A stretch of 36,279 bases of DNA from Amycolatopsis rhizosphaerae. Its GTDB lineage: Bacteria; Actinomycetota; Actinomycetes; Mycobacteriales; Pseudonocardiaceae. The stretch's first letter is position 1. Each line of letters starts with the position of its first letter. The notes below the pieces were generated by a model. That model was not told the DNA's origin and did not search any database. It worked only from the letters and a program-made list of their open reading frames with translations. This document shows, piece by piece, positions 1-8,473 of this stretch. The DNA is taken from assembly GCF_007713715.1 (NCBI RefSeq), contig NZ_VJWX01000013.1, forward strand, positions 1 to 36,279, read 5' to 3'. A program made the position numbers and the translations under genes.

Positions 1-309
1 GCGTTGGTCGACGCCTTCGGCAGGGAGAACATCTACTCCCCGGCCGCCGACCCCCGCCTGCGCTCACCGCTGATCGCGTTCCACCCGTTCCGGCGTCGCG
101 AGGATGCCTGGAACGTCAAGAAGTTCATGACGTTCGTCGACCGGCTCGAAGGCGAGCACCGGATCTGGATCCGATGGACCGAGTTCGATGTTCCCGGCTC
201 GCCCCACCAGCACTACGCGGCCCGCGTCTGCACGCACCTGTTCAACGACCGCGACGAGATCGATCGCGCCGTGTCGGTCATGCGCGATCTGGGACGGGAG
301 ATGTCGTGA
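1..309 (+). CDS. Class V (aminotransferase-fold) PLP enzyme, C-terminal part only
   Basis: The reading frame is open from the first base of the window and ends in TGA, so only about the last 102 residues are present and the start lies upstream. The segment looks like the C-terminal small domain of class V PLP enzymes (isopenicillin-N-epimerase-like and cysteine-desulfurase-like proteins), with the typical ending in which an arginine-containing strand (AARVCTHLFND) precedes a helix that opens with an acidic stretch. The PLP lysine is outside the window, so the reaction cannot be stated. Its stop overlaps the GTG of the next gene in a GTGA junction, so the two are probably co-translated. A desulfurase or C-S lyase role would suit a sulfur-containing enediyne, but that is inference. 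Confidence 0.6.
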   Translation, partial: ALVDAFGRENIYSPAADPRLRSPLIAFHPFRRREDAWNVKKFMTFVDRLEGEHRIWIRWTEFDVPGSPHQHYAARVCTHLFNDRDEIDRAVSVMRDLGREMS

Positions 310-1880
310 CCACGCCGGCAACCGGAGACCTGCACCTGCCTGCCCCGCTCATGCCCGGTGACCTCGATCCGGCTCGGTCCCGGCCCGCCGCGGACGTGGT
401 CAACCGGATGACCACACGGACGTTGTTCGGGTACCGGGCCGAGCCCGACCAGCGGGACTGGCGGGCGGTGGAGCCGGTCGGAGATCTCGCCATGGCCGTA
501 CCGTCGACCTACAACGCGGGTCTCGGCGCGAGCCTGCGGTCCTACGTGGTCCACCTCCGTCCGGGAGTCCGGTGGGACACCGAGCCGCCACGTGGGGTGA
601 CCGCCCACGACGTCGTCCGTGGATTCGCCCGAGCGTGCAGCCCCACCGCGCGCCCCGCCGGGATCGAGTTCCTGCTGTCGGGTGTCCGGGGGATGCGCGG
701 ATACGCGGATCGCTATGCCGGCGCCGTCGCAGGCCATGAACGCGACGTGGCGCGGCACCGAGCCTTTCGCGCAACGAACGCGATTCCGGGCGTATTCGCC
801 CTTGACGACGAGAGCCTGGTGATCGAGTTCGAGCGCCCCGCCCTGGACGCCGTCGACATCCTCGCCCTGCCGTGCCTCGCGCCGGCTCCCGTCGAGTACG
901 ACGCCATCGTGCCCGGCGACGACGACTTCGTGCGGTACGCGCGCTCGACCGGGCCGTACCGGATCGCCGGACTGGATCCGGACGGCGGGGTCCTGCTGGA
1001 GCCGAACCCGGTCTGGGACCCCGCCATCGATCCGCTGCGCGAGCGTGCCTTCGGCGGGGTGACCCTCCGGCCCGGTGCCCCGGCGCCGGACGTGGCACCG
1101 GATACCGAGGTGCCCGAGGTACTGCACGCCTGCCTGCTGCCCAACGCCGGCCCCGGCCGTCCGCTCGCCGACCCGGCGCTTCTCCGGCTCGTCGCCTCGG
1201 CCGTCGCCCCCGAACTCGTGGCCGCGGCGGCCGAGGCACACCTGCCCGGCGTCCGGGCCGCCACCCGTGTGGTGCCCCCCGGTAACAGCGGGAACCCGGG
1301 TGACGGCCCGGATCGGGAACGCCTGGACCCCGACCCGCCGAGCGGACCGGCCGACGGCACGACACTCGTGCTCGTCCGCCCGGACACCACCTTTGCCTCC
1401 GTTGTGGCGGACGCCGTGGCGGGATGCCTCGAGCGCGCGGGAATTCGGGTCACGGTCCGGGCGATCGGGGCGGCCGCGCATGCCGAGTTGCTGTACGGCG
1501 ACAGTGATGGCGACGGCGAGCATGACCTGCTCTTGACCGGGTGGGCCGCCCGGTGGCGCCATCACAACTACCGTGCCTACCTGCAGCCTCTGCTCACCCG
1601 GCGGACCGGACGCGTCGATGGCACCGTCTTCGACGTCCTGATCGACGAGGCGCTCGACGCGGACTCCGATCCGCGGGCCGCCAAGGCGGCATGGGCGAGG
1701 GTGGAGGAGGCGGCGATGACCCGCGCGGCGGTGATACCGCTTCTGCACGGGCCGCCGCTGGCCGCGCGGAGGGTGCCGGGAATGGGCCAGGTGACACCGA
1801 TGTACTCACTGGGGATGGCCGCTGACCCGGTCGCGCTGCGCCCCGAGGGATCACCCGCGGCCGATCGCCTCCCCGTGTGA
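306..1880 (+). CDS. ABC solute-binding protein family 5 homologue, no signal peptide
   Basis: This 524-residue protein belongs to the oligopeptide-binding (SBP_bac_5, DppA/OppA) family, as shown by blocks such as LRPGVRWDTEPP near residue 85 and YRAYLQPLL near residue 420. The GTG start overlaps the upstream stop as GTGA. The N-terminus is Pro- and Asp-rich with no hydrophobic core and no lipobox, so export is not expected. It is a paralogue of the minus-strand gene at 1920-3644: both share the WDT-PP, VRGM and AEYDA/VEYDA-VPG blocks. It is about 50 residues shorter, mainly in the middle ligand-binding part. No permease or ATPase of the peptide-importer type lies in the window. A cytoplasmic ligand-binding or sequestering role is possible but is inference. 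Confidence 0.75.
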   Translation: MTTPATGDLHLPAPLMPGDLDPARSRPAADVVNRMTTRTLFGYRAEPDQRDWRAVEPVGDLAMAVPSTYNAGLGASLRSYVVHLRPGVRWDTEPPRGVTAHDVVRGFARACSPTARPAGIEFLLSGVRGMRGYADRYAGAVAGHERDVARHRAFRATNAIPGVFALDDESLVIEFERPALDAVDILALPCLAPAPVEYDAIVPGDDDFVRYARSTGPYRIAGLDPDGGVLLEPNPVWDPAIDPLRERAFGGVTLRPGAPAPDVAPDTEVPEVLHACLLPNAGPGRPLADPALLRLVASAVAPELVAAAAEAHLPGVRAATRVVPPGNSGNPGDGPDRERLDPDPPSGPADGTTLVLVRPDTTFASVVADAVAGCLERAGIRVTVRAIGAAAHAELLYGDSDGDGEHDLLLTGWAARWRHHNYRAYLQPLLTRRTGRVDGTVFDVLIDEALDADSDPRAAKAAWARVEEAAMTRAAVIPLLHGPPLAARRVPGMGQVTPMYSLGMAADPVALRPEGSPAADRLPV

Positions 1881-1901
1881 TCCGTGCACGGGCTGGTTCC
1901 T

Positions 1902-1914
1902 CCGGGGTCCCCGG
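1902..1914. terminator. Weak hairpin between convergent genes
   Basis: In the 39-bp gap between the two convergent solute-binding-protein genes there is a 5-bp CCGGG/CCCGG stem with a 3-nt loop. There is no T run. It might be a bidirectional terminator, but the signal is weak. Confidence 0.2.
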
Positions 1915-1919
1915 CTGCG

Positions 1920-3644
1920 TCAGTGGGCCAGCCAGACATTGGCGGCGTCGTACCAGCGGTCGATGTGCGGCATCGGGATCGCGTTGCGTACCCGAGGGCT
2001 CGTGACGTGCAGGATCGTCGGCTCGCAGACCAGCAGGGGCACCACGGCCGCGGCGTCGCACACGGCCCGGTCCACGGCATGCCACAACTCCGCCGACCGA
2101 TCAGGGTCGGGCTCCGAAAGCGCTTCGGCGATCATCGCGTCGACGGCGGGATCGCGGTAACCGCCGTAGTTGCAGCTGCCGGCCCCGGACGGGGACTCGA
2201 ACAGCGGCTGAACGCAGGTCCGCCCATTGTTGCCGAACCAGTCCGGCGTCCAAGCGGCCGCCGTGACGTCCCAGTCACCGGCGAGGGAACGCTCGGGGTC
2301 CTGCAGAATCCGGTAGTACTCGTCGGCGTGCTCGATCCGGACCAGTTCGATGTCGACGCCCGCCGCGCGGAGGTCGTCGGAGTACCTGTGCGCGATGTCG
2401 CCGTGCGGAGTCTCCATGCGGTACAGAACACGCAGCCGCATCCCCTCGCAGCCGGCGGCGTTCAGCAGCGCCCTGGCCAGTTCCGGATTCCCGCCGTCGG
2501 TGGTACCGGACGGCGGTGGCCGATACCCGACATTGCCGGGCGGGATGACGCCGTGCGCGGTACGGGTGACGGTGCCCAGGTCCATGCGATCCATCACTTC
2601 GACCAGCGCGGCCTTGTCCACGGCGACGCCAAGAGCCCGCCGGACGGCCGGGTCCCGCAGTTCTCGCCGCGGCCCGCGCACGTTGAACACGAGATACGGG
2701 TTGAGAGCGAAGCCGACGTGCCGGTCGGCGTCCGGGGACAGGCGGTCGTGGCTGATGACCGGTGCCCCCCACGACAGGTCTGCCCGGCCGCTCGCCACCT
2801 CGGCCCGGACGACGTCGTCGTCGACTCGGGCCATCCGAACGTCGATACCGTCGACCCAGGCCGCCCGCAGGGGATCGGACGCCGGGTTCCAAGCGGGGTT
2901 GCGCCGCATCGACAGCTGCTCGCCGGGCCGGTAGCGGGTCAGCCGGTAGGGGCCGCAGGATCGTACGACGTCCGCGAAACCCGGGCCGCCGGGTACCACG
3001 GCGTCGTACTCGGCGGGAGCCGGTGAGGCGTAGAGCGTGGCGAGGATGTTGACGATGTCGTTCGCCGGCCGCACCAGCTCGATCTCCAGCGCCCGCTCGG
3101 CCGGCACCCGCAGCCCGCTGATCTCGTGGGTGTTCTGGTAGCGGGCCGCGGTCTCCGGGCCGGCACCGTCCCGGTCGATCGCGGTCCGGTAGCCGTCGGC
3201 GAACGCGGCCATCCCCCGCACCGTGCTGGTGAAGTAGCCGAGCGAGCCGGTTCCCGTCACGGGGCAGGCCAGGCGCTTCAGACCACGAACCACGTCGGCG
3301 GCGGTGACCTCGCGCGGTGGGTCGGTGTCCCAGTACACGCCGGGCCGGAGCTCGATGCGGTGCACCAGGCCTCCCGGATCGATCCCGCCGTTGTCCCGTG
3401 CCGGCACCGCCATCGCCAGGTCCGGCACGGGAGTCAGCGCGTCCTCGCCGGCGGTGGTCGGGTAGGTGAACAGCTGCCGGGTGAACAGCCTCAGGATCTG
3501 GTGCGAGAACGCGTAGCTGGCGCACGCCGGGTCGATGTGGTCCATGCCGCCCGGCCCGAAGTACCGGAGGATTCCTCCCCGGCGGGGTCGCCCCTCACCG
3601 GGAAGGATCAGCTGCGGCACGGTCGCCGGGGTGGTGTGGATCAT
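1920..3644 (-). CDS. ABC solute-binding protein family 5 homologue, no signal peptide
   Basis: The product is 574 residues of the SBP_bac_5 family. It opens directly with the mature-protein block GGILRYFGPGGMDHIDPA around residues 19-36, where normal members have a lipoprotein signal first. It keeps the conserved WDTDPP, CGPYRL, RNPAWNPASDP, FNVR and GVIPPGNVGY blocks, so it looks like a complete ligand-binding fold. ATG at 3644 was chosen because it overlaps the stop of the upstream decarboxylase gene as ATGA; a longer in-frame extension would run into that gene. It is the last gene of the UDP-sugar operon, which suggests a role tied to the sugar or the finished metabolite rather than peptide import. 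No partner permease is visible. Confidence 0.8.
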   Translation of the reverse strand: MIHTTPATVPQLILPGEGRPRRGGILRYFGPGGMDHIDPACASYAFSHQILRLFTRQLFTYPTTAGEDALTPVPDLAMAVPARDNGGIDPGGLVHRIELRPGVYWDTDPPREVTAADVVRGLKRLACPVTGTGSLGYFTSTVRGMAAFADGYRTAIDRDGAGPETAARYQNTHEISGLRVPAERALEIELVRPANDIVNILATLYASPAPAEYDAVVPGGPGFADVVRSCGPYRLTRYRPGEQLSMRRNPAWNPASDPLRAAWVDGIDVRMARVDDDVVRAEVASGRADLSWGAPVISHDRLSPDADRHVGFALNPYLVFNVRGPRRELRDPAVRRALGVAVDKAALVEVMDRMDLGTVTRTAHGVIPPGNVGYRPPPSGTTDGGNPELARALLNAAGCEGMRLRVLYRMETPHGDIAHRYSDDLRAAGVDIELVRIEHADEYYRILQDPERSLAGDWDVTAAAWTPDWFGNNGRTCVQPLFESPSGAGSCNYGGYRDPAVDAMIAEALSEPDPDRSAELWHAVDRAVCDAAAVVPLLVCEPTILHVTSPRVRNAIPMPHIDRWYDAANVWLAH

Positions 3645-4678
3645 CTGGCGACCCCGCGCTCGTTCCGTTCGCCCCGGCTCTGCCCGGCCCACCAGTCGTT
3701 GGCGCGAGCCCAGGCGACGGTCTCGGCCAGGCCCTCCTCGATCTCGGTCGTCGCCCGCCAGCCCAGTAGCCCGGCGATCCGGGACGTGTCCGGGACACGG
3801 CGCGGAATGTCCTCGTACACCGTCCCGAACGCGGTGCGGGTGTCCAGCAGGACAGGTTCCACGGAGCAGCCGACGGCGACTCCCACGGCGCGGACGATCT
3901 CGGCGACCGTGGTCTCACGTTCGCTGCCGACATTGAGGACCAGTCCCTCCGCCGCCCGCGACCCGGCGACGGCAAGGGTGGCCGCGACGGCGTCCCGGAC
4001 GTAGGTGAAGCACCGTGTCTGCTCACCCCCGTCGTAGAGCAGCGGGGGGTCGCCGTGCAGCAGGCGGTGCACGGTGTTGCTCACGACGTAGGCAGGCCGC
4101 TGGCGAGGACCGTAGACGTTGAAGTACCGCAGCACGGTGGCACGGGTGCCGTAGCGGCGGGCGTGGGCGAACGTCATGTGCTCGGCTGCCGCCTTGCTGG
4201 TGGAGTACGACCACCGGTCGGCCGTCGTGGGGCCGAGCACCCGGTCCGAGTTCTCGGCCCACGGCGTGTCGGGGTTGCGGCCGTAGACCTCGCTGGTACT
4301 GGCGAGGATCAGCTTGGCGCCGGTATCCCGGGTGGCGTCGAGGACGGCGCGCGTCCCGGTCACCGCGATGTCGATCACGTCGAGCGGGTCGTAGAGATAC
4401 TGGTCGACTCCGACCAGCGACGAGAGATGGATGATCAGGCCGGTGCTGGGCGTGATCTCCCGGCGGACGAGGTCCGCGTCGCGCACGTCGCCCCGCACAT
4501 GGCGCACGCTTCCGGCCCGGACGGCGAGGTCCGGCGGCGGGTCGGCGGGATCGAGGACGGTGATCCGCCGCCCTCGCGCGGCGAGTGCCTCGACCAGGTG
4601 GCTGCCGATGAAGCCGTGCCCGCCGGTCACGAGTACGTGTTCGGCGCGGGTCCCGAGCGGGGTTGGTGTCTCGGTCAT
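3641..4678 (-). CDS. UDP-glucuronate decarboxylase-like SDR (CalS9/ArnA-dehydrogenase type)
   Basis: This 345-residue extended SDR has the NAD-binding GGHGFIGSH at 19-27, the Ser-Glu of STSEVYG at 127-133 and the catalytic YSTSK at 158-162 preceded by RW. The Ser-Glu pair, the RW-YxxxK context and a late Arg (EDIPRRVPD) match the decarboxylase domain of ArnA and related UDP-glucuronate decarboxylases, which oxidise C4 and lose C6 as CO2 to give a UDP-4-keto-pentose or UDP-xylose. The gene starts 1 bp before the dehydrogenase stop is complete and overlaps the next gene by ATGA, so the three are one operon. With the upstream dehydrogenase it forms the same enzyme pair as CalS8/CalS9 of calicheamicin. 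Simple epimerase activity is the alternative. Confidence 0.82.
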   Translation of the reverse strand: MTETPTPLGTRAEHVLVTGGHGFIGSHLVEALAARGRRITVLDPADPPPDLAVRAGSVRHVRGDVRDADLVRREITPSTGLIIHLSSLVGVDQYLYDPLDVIDIAVTGTRAVLDATRDTGAKLILASTSEVYGRNPDTPWAENSDRVLGPTTADRWSYSTSKAAAEHMTFAHARRYGTRATVLRYFNVYGPRQRPAYVVSNTVHRLLHGDPPLLYDGGEQTRCFTYVRDAVAATLAVAGSRAAEGLVLNVGSERETTVAEIVRAVGVAVGCSVEPVLLDTRTAFGTVYEDIPRRVPDTSRIAGLLGWRATTEIEEGLAETVAWARANDWWAGQSRGERNERGVAR

Positions 4679-4679
4679 G

Positions 4680-6032
4680 TCACCGGCCGATCCCTCGGTA
4701 CCGCAGGTCGTGGTCGTGCAGTGAGCTGATCTCGTCCCGCGTGAAGTACCGGCGGCCGTCGAAGACGAGGCACCCGGCCCGGGTGGCGGCGCGCAGGCCA
4801 GCCGCGGTGAGCCTGCGGTACTCCCGATGTCCGGCAAGGAAGGCGACGGCGTCGGCCCCGGCCAGCGCCGCGTCGATCGAGGGTTCCGGTTCCTGGCCGA
4901 ACAGGTCGCGGACCCGTTCCGGCTCTGCCAGCCCGTCGTGCAGCCGGACGGTGCAGCCGGCGCGGCGCAGGCACTCGACGAAGGGGGCGACAGGAGTCCG
5001 GCGCAGGTCGCCGGTGTCGCTTTTGAACGCGAGCCCGAGCACCGCGACGGTGGCGCCGGCCGGGTCCGTCCCGAGTTTGCGCAGCTCGTCGGTCAGGCTC
5101 CGGGCCGCGTGGCCCGGCATGGCGTCGTTCACGGCCCGCCCGGTCACGATGGTGCGCAACTCGACACCGCGGTCGGCAGCGGCCCTCACGGCCATGACGG
5201 GGTCCTTGGGCAGGCACGAGCCGCCGACGCCGACGCTGGGAAGCAGCACGTTCATCCGGCCCGCCCCTTTCGGGATGGTGTTGGCCGCGGTCACCACCTC
5301 CATCACGTCGATCCCGAACGCGTCGCAGAACAGCGCCAGCTCGTTCGCCATCGCGATGTTGTGGTCGATCCACCAGTTGCTCGCGAGCTTGACCGCCTCG
5401 GCGACGTCGGCGTCGGCGACCGGGTGGACGGGGACCCCGAGGTGGCGCCGCCAGAACGCGCTTGCCGCCTCGGCCGATGCCACATCGATCCCGCCGACGA
5501 CGACGGCGAGTTCCCGCAACTGTTCGATCGCCTGTCCCTCGGCCAGCCGCTCCGGGCAGTGCGCGAGGCCGACGTCGACGCCCGGCCGCAACCCGTGCCC
5601 CGCCAGCAAGGGCGCGACCACGGTGCGGGTCGTACCGGGCGGCACCGTGCACTTGACGACGACGAGCTGCCCGGGGCGCAGCCGGGGGGCGAGGTCACGG
5701 CACGCCGCCTCCAGCTGGCTCGAATCGAGTCGGCCGTCGGCATCGATCGGGGTGCCCGGCGTGAGCAGGACGACGTCACAGTCGGCGGCCGACGACAGGT
5801 CCGGGGCCACGGTCAGCCGCCCGCTCGCGAGACCCTCGCGCAGCAGTTCGTCCAGACCGGGTTCGGCGATCGCGCACCTGCCGGCGCGCAGCCTTTCGAC
5901 GTGAGCGCGATCGACGTCGGCCGCGACGACCCTGAGGCCGCGCTGTGCGAGCAACACGCCAAGGCACAGCCCGACATAGCCCGCTCCGACGACGAGCACG
6001 GACGGGTCGCGATCGTGCGGCAGGAAGCGCAT
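4680..6032 (-). CDS. UDP-glucose 6-dehydrogenase family protein
   Basis: The 450-residue protein is an NAD-dependent nucleotide-sugar dehydrogenase. It has the Rossmann motif GAGYVG at 16-21, the PGTP motif near 92-95, a conserved lysine in EAVKLASN (K215) and the catalytic cysteine in GVGGSCLPKD (C273). The family oxidises C6 of UDP-glucose (or UDP-HexNAc) twice, giving the uronate. The neighbouring decarboxylase makes UDP-glucose to UDP-glucuronate the likely reaction, the first step to a UDP-pentose. Length and motifs are normal for the family, and the window gives no sign of truncation. A UDP-N-acetylmannosamine dehydrogenase role cannot be excluded on sequence alone. Confidence 0.88.
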   Translation of the reverse strand: MRFLPHDRDPSVLVVGAGYVGLCLGVLLAQRGLRVVAADVDRAHVERLRAGRCAIAEPGLDELLREGLASGRLTVAPDLSSAADCDVVLLTPGTPIDADGRLDSSQLEAACRDLAPRLRPGQLVVVKCTVPPGTTRTVVAPLLAGHGLRPGVDVGLAHCPERLAEGQAIEQLRELAVVVGGIDVASAEAASAFWRRHLGVPVHPVADADVAEAVKLASNWWIDHNIAMANELALFCDAFGIDVMEVVTAANTIPKGAGRMNVLLPSVGVGGSCLPKDPVMAVRAAADRGVELRTIVTGRAVNDAMPGHAARSLTDELRKLGTDPAGATVAVLGLAFKSDTGDLRRTPVAPFVECLRRAGCTVRLHDGLAEPERVRDLFGQEPEPSIDAALAGADAVAFLAGHREYRRLTAAGLRAATRAGCLVFDGRRYFTRDEISSLHDHDLRYRGIGR

Positions 6033-6139
6033 GGTCGTACTCCAATCTCGACGCGGTCACCGCACTGGGTGCGCCGGCGCGAGCTCGGCGGTGATCCGCT
6101 GCGTGACGACGGCCGGAGGGATGGTCGGCGGAGGTGTGC

Positions 6140-7273
6140 TCACCATCCGGCGCGGACGGTGTCGATGATGTGCGCGCGTTGCTCATCGGTCAGCCACCAG
6201 CCGACCGGCAGATAACAGACCCGTCCGGCCACGGAGTCGAGCCCGGGCAGGGGTTCGCGGGCGGCGGCCACGGCAGGGTGTTCGTCGTTCCGTCGCACGA
6301 TGATGCTCGTCTCGATCCCGGCCTCGCCGAGCCGGCGCATGAATCCCGGCCGGTCCTCGACCTTTACCGGGTAGGCCCAGAACGTCGGTTCCCGGTCGTC
6401 GGGCCGCGCGGTGTGCGCGAGCCCCGGCACGTCCTGGAGTTCCTTGTCGTAGTGGTGCGCGTTCGCCCGGTGCCGGGCCAGCAAGTCGTCGACGATCTCC
6501 AGGTTGGCCGCACCGATCTCGGCGTTGAGCTCGTTCATCGGGAATCGGAAGCCCCACTCCGGGACGACGTACTCGCCCCGGGCGCGGTCGTCGGCACGGT
6601 CGATCCCCAGCCAACGGGTACGGAGGGCACGCCGGTGCAGTTCCGCTTCCGGAAAGACCATCAGGCCACCGCCGCCCGCGGTCAGCAGCTTGATCGTCTG
6701 CAGGCTGTACACGGCGGTGTTGCCGTGGTTGCCCAGCGGCTTCCCACCGAAGGTCGCTCCCCAGGCCTGGGCGCAGTCCTCCACCACGGGAGGCCGGAAG
6801 CCGATGCGCCGTTCCGCCCGGTCCAGCACGGCGTCGAGCTTGCGCAGGTCGACCGGGAAGCCGAGCCAGTGCACGATGACGATCGCCCGCGTCCGTGGGG
6901 AGATCCGCCGTTCCAGGTCGTCGAGGTCGATGTTCAGCGTCGCCGGGTCGGTGTCGACCCACCGGATTTTCAGGCCGTTGCCCAGGATCGGCCAGTTGGT
7001 CCCCTCGAAGGTGAGCGGGGTGGTGAGCACCTCGTCCCGCTCGGGGCTGGGGTCGTGCCGGTACGGGTCGCGGCCCACGAGCAGGTACAGAGCCAGGTGC
7101 AGACCGGAGGTCGCACAGTTGACCGTGGCCACCCGGGAATTGCCGATCCGGCGCCCGAGTTCGGCCTCGAGTGCGTCGGCACGTGGTCCGTGTTCCAGCC
7201 TGCCGCTCCGGATGACCTCGGCCACCCGCTCCGGGGCATCGGGAGCCATCGCCACCTTGAAGACCGGGATCAT
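6140..7273 (-). CDS. DegT/DnrJ/EryC1-type sugar aminotransferase
   Basis: This 377-residue PLP enzyme shows the family blocks ATSGLHLAL at 54-62, the PLP-pyridine Asp in VEDCAQA (D166) and the internal-aldimine lysine in YSLQTIKLL (K195). Such enzymes transaminate keto-sugars bound to UDP or dTDP, usually with Glu. ATG at 7273 has GGAGGG five bases ahead; a GTG two codons earlier would sit directly against that site and is less likely. It lies 107 bp upstream of the dehydrogenase on the same strand. With dehydrogenase and decarboxylase it gives a plausible route UDP-glucose, UDP-glucuronate, UDP-4-keto-pentose, UDP-4-amino-pentose, like the aminopentose of calicheamicin and esperamicin. The substrate is inferred from context. 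Confidence 0.85.
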   Translation of the reverse strand: MIPVFKVAMAPDAPERVAEVIRSGRLEHGPRADALEAELGRRIGNSRVATVNCATSGLHLALYLLVGRDPYRHDPSPERDEVLTTPLTFEGTNWPILGNGLKIRWVDTDPATLNIDLDDLERRISPRTRAIVIVHWLGFPVDLRKLDAVLDRAERRIGFRPPVVEDCAQAWGATFGGKPLGNHGNTAVYSLQTIKLLTAGGGGLMVFPEAELHRRALRTRWLGIDRADDRARGEYVVPEWGFRFPMNELNAEIGAANLEIVDDLLARHRANAHHYDKELQDVPGLAHTARPDDREPTFWAYPVKVEDRPGFMRRLGEAGIETSIIVRRNDEHPAVAAAREPLPGLDSVAGRVCYLPVGWWLTDEQRAHIIDTVRAGW

Positions 7274-7421
7274 GAGCACCCTCCGCCAATGTAAGTATCA
7301 ACAAACATACCTAACTCGTCCACCGCGGGGCAACGCCGCAAGCTGGTCTACGATTCGGTTGTTTTTCATAGACCTATCTGTCACGGTAAAACCCGGTTGA
7401 ATCACGGAAGAGGAGGTTCCG
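7274..7421. promoter_or_regulatory. Divergent promoter region, aminotransferase operon / aldo-keto reductase
   Basis: The 148-bp gap separates divergent genes and is clearly AT-richer than its surroundings (for example near 7293-7312 and 7355-7390). It should carry the promoters of the sugar operon (minus) and of the reductase (plus). The reductase has a strong AGAGGAGG ribosome binding site ending about 6 bases before its ATG. No -35/-10 pair could be fixed with certainty. Confidence 0.5.
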
Positions 7422-8420
7422 ATGACCGCGGCGCAGGCCACGCACGTACCACTGGGTCGCGCCGGGCTCCGCGTCAGCAGACTGTGTCTCGGCACGGTGA
7501 ACATCGGGGGGCGGGTCGACGGACGCGAGGCGCTGGCCTTGCTCGACGGGGCGCTCGACGCGGGAATCGACTTCGTCGACACCGCCGACATCTACGGCTG
7601 GCGGATCCATCAGGGACACACCGAAGAACTGCTCGGCGCCTGGCTCGCCCGGCCGGGCGTGCGAGACCGGGTCGTGCTGGCGACGAAGGTCGGCAACCGG
7701 TTCGGCGCCGGCCCGAACGACGAGGGGCTCTCCGCCCGCCACATCGTCCGGGCGTGCGAGGCCTCGCTGCGCCGGCTGCGCACCGATCACGTTGATCTGT
7801 ACCAGATGCACCGGCCGGACCCGGCGACGAGCTGGGAGGAGATCTGGGAGGCGATGTGCCTGCTCGTGGCCCAGGGAAAGGTCCGTTACGTCGGCTCCTC
7901 CAACTTCGCCGGATGGCAACTGGCCTCCGCGCAGGAAGCGGCACGCTCACGGCACGCGTTCGGGCTCGCGTCGGAGCAGTGCCTCTACAACCCGCTCGTC
8001 CGGCACGCCGAGCTGGAGATCATCCCGGCGGCACGGCATTACGGGATCGGTGTGCTCGTGTGGTCACCCCTGTACGGCGGGCTGCTCTCCGGGGTGCTGG
8101 CCAAACTGGCCGACGGGACGGCCGTGAAGTCGGCCCAGGGTCGCGCGGCGATCGCACTCGATGGGCACCGCGCCGTCATCGAGCGATTCGAGCAGCTCTG
8201 CGCCGAGCGCGGTCGCCCGCCCGCCGAGGTCGGGATGGCGTGGACGCTCGCCCGGCCCGGCGTGACGGCGATCGTGATCGGGCCGCGAAATCCCGCTCAC
8301 CTCAAGGGGGCGCTTGCCGCACTGCGGGAACCGCTGGACCCGGATCTCGGCGAGGCCCTCGACGAGTTGTTCCCGCCGATCGGTCAGGGCGGACCGGGTC
8401 CGGGCGCCTGGCTCACCTGA
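7422..8420 (+). CDS. Aldo/keto reductase, probable sugar ketoreductase
   Basis: The 332-residue protein is an NADPH-dependent aldo/keto reductase with the full catalytic tetrad: D53 and Y58 in DTADIYG, K89 in LATKVG and H130 in LYQMHRPD. Late motifs for cofactor binding (AIVIGPRNP near 285) are also present. In secondary-metabolite clusters such enzymes often act as NDP-deoxysugar 3-ketoreductases or 2,3-enoyl reductases in 2-deoxysugar formation, the step after a 2,3-dehydratase. No 2,3-dehydratase is in this window, so the pairing is inference. The gene faces the glycosyltransferase at 8474-9616 and diverges from the aminotransferase. Confidence 0.85.
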   Translation: MTAAQATHVPLGRAGLRVSRLCLGTVNIGGRVDGREALALLDGALDAGIDFVDTADIYGWRIHQGHTEELLGAWLARPGVRDRVVLATKVGNRFGAGPNDEGLSARHIVRACEASLRRLRTDHVDLYQMHRPDPATSWEEIWEAMCLLVAQGKVRYVGSSNFAGWQLASAQEAARSRHAFGLASEQCLYNPLVRHAELEIIPAARHYGIGVLVWSPLYGGLLSGVLAKLADGTAVKSAQGRAAIALDGHRAVIERFEQLCAERGRPPAEVGMAWTLARPGVTAIVIGPRNPAHLKGALAALREPLDPDLGEALDELFPPIGQGGPGPGAWLT

Positions 8421-8454
8421 GGCGCGAGAAATTCCCGTCGGCTGCCCCGGGTTC

Positions 8455-8468
8455 CGCCGCTTACGGCG
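8455..8468. terminator. Small hairpin between convergent genes
   Basis: A CGCCG/CGGCG stem of 5 bp with a CTTA loop lies in the 53-bp gap between the convergent reductase and glycosyltransferase genes. It could act as a bidirectional terminator. There is no T run and the stem is short. Confidence 0.25.
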
Positions 8469-8473
8469 CACTC

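Noticed and set aside
213-1748. A 511-codon minus-strand frame opposite the first solute-binding-protein gene
   Set aside because: It is a high-GC shadow with no motif; the plus-strand frame carries the SBP_bac_5 blocks and GTGA coupling.
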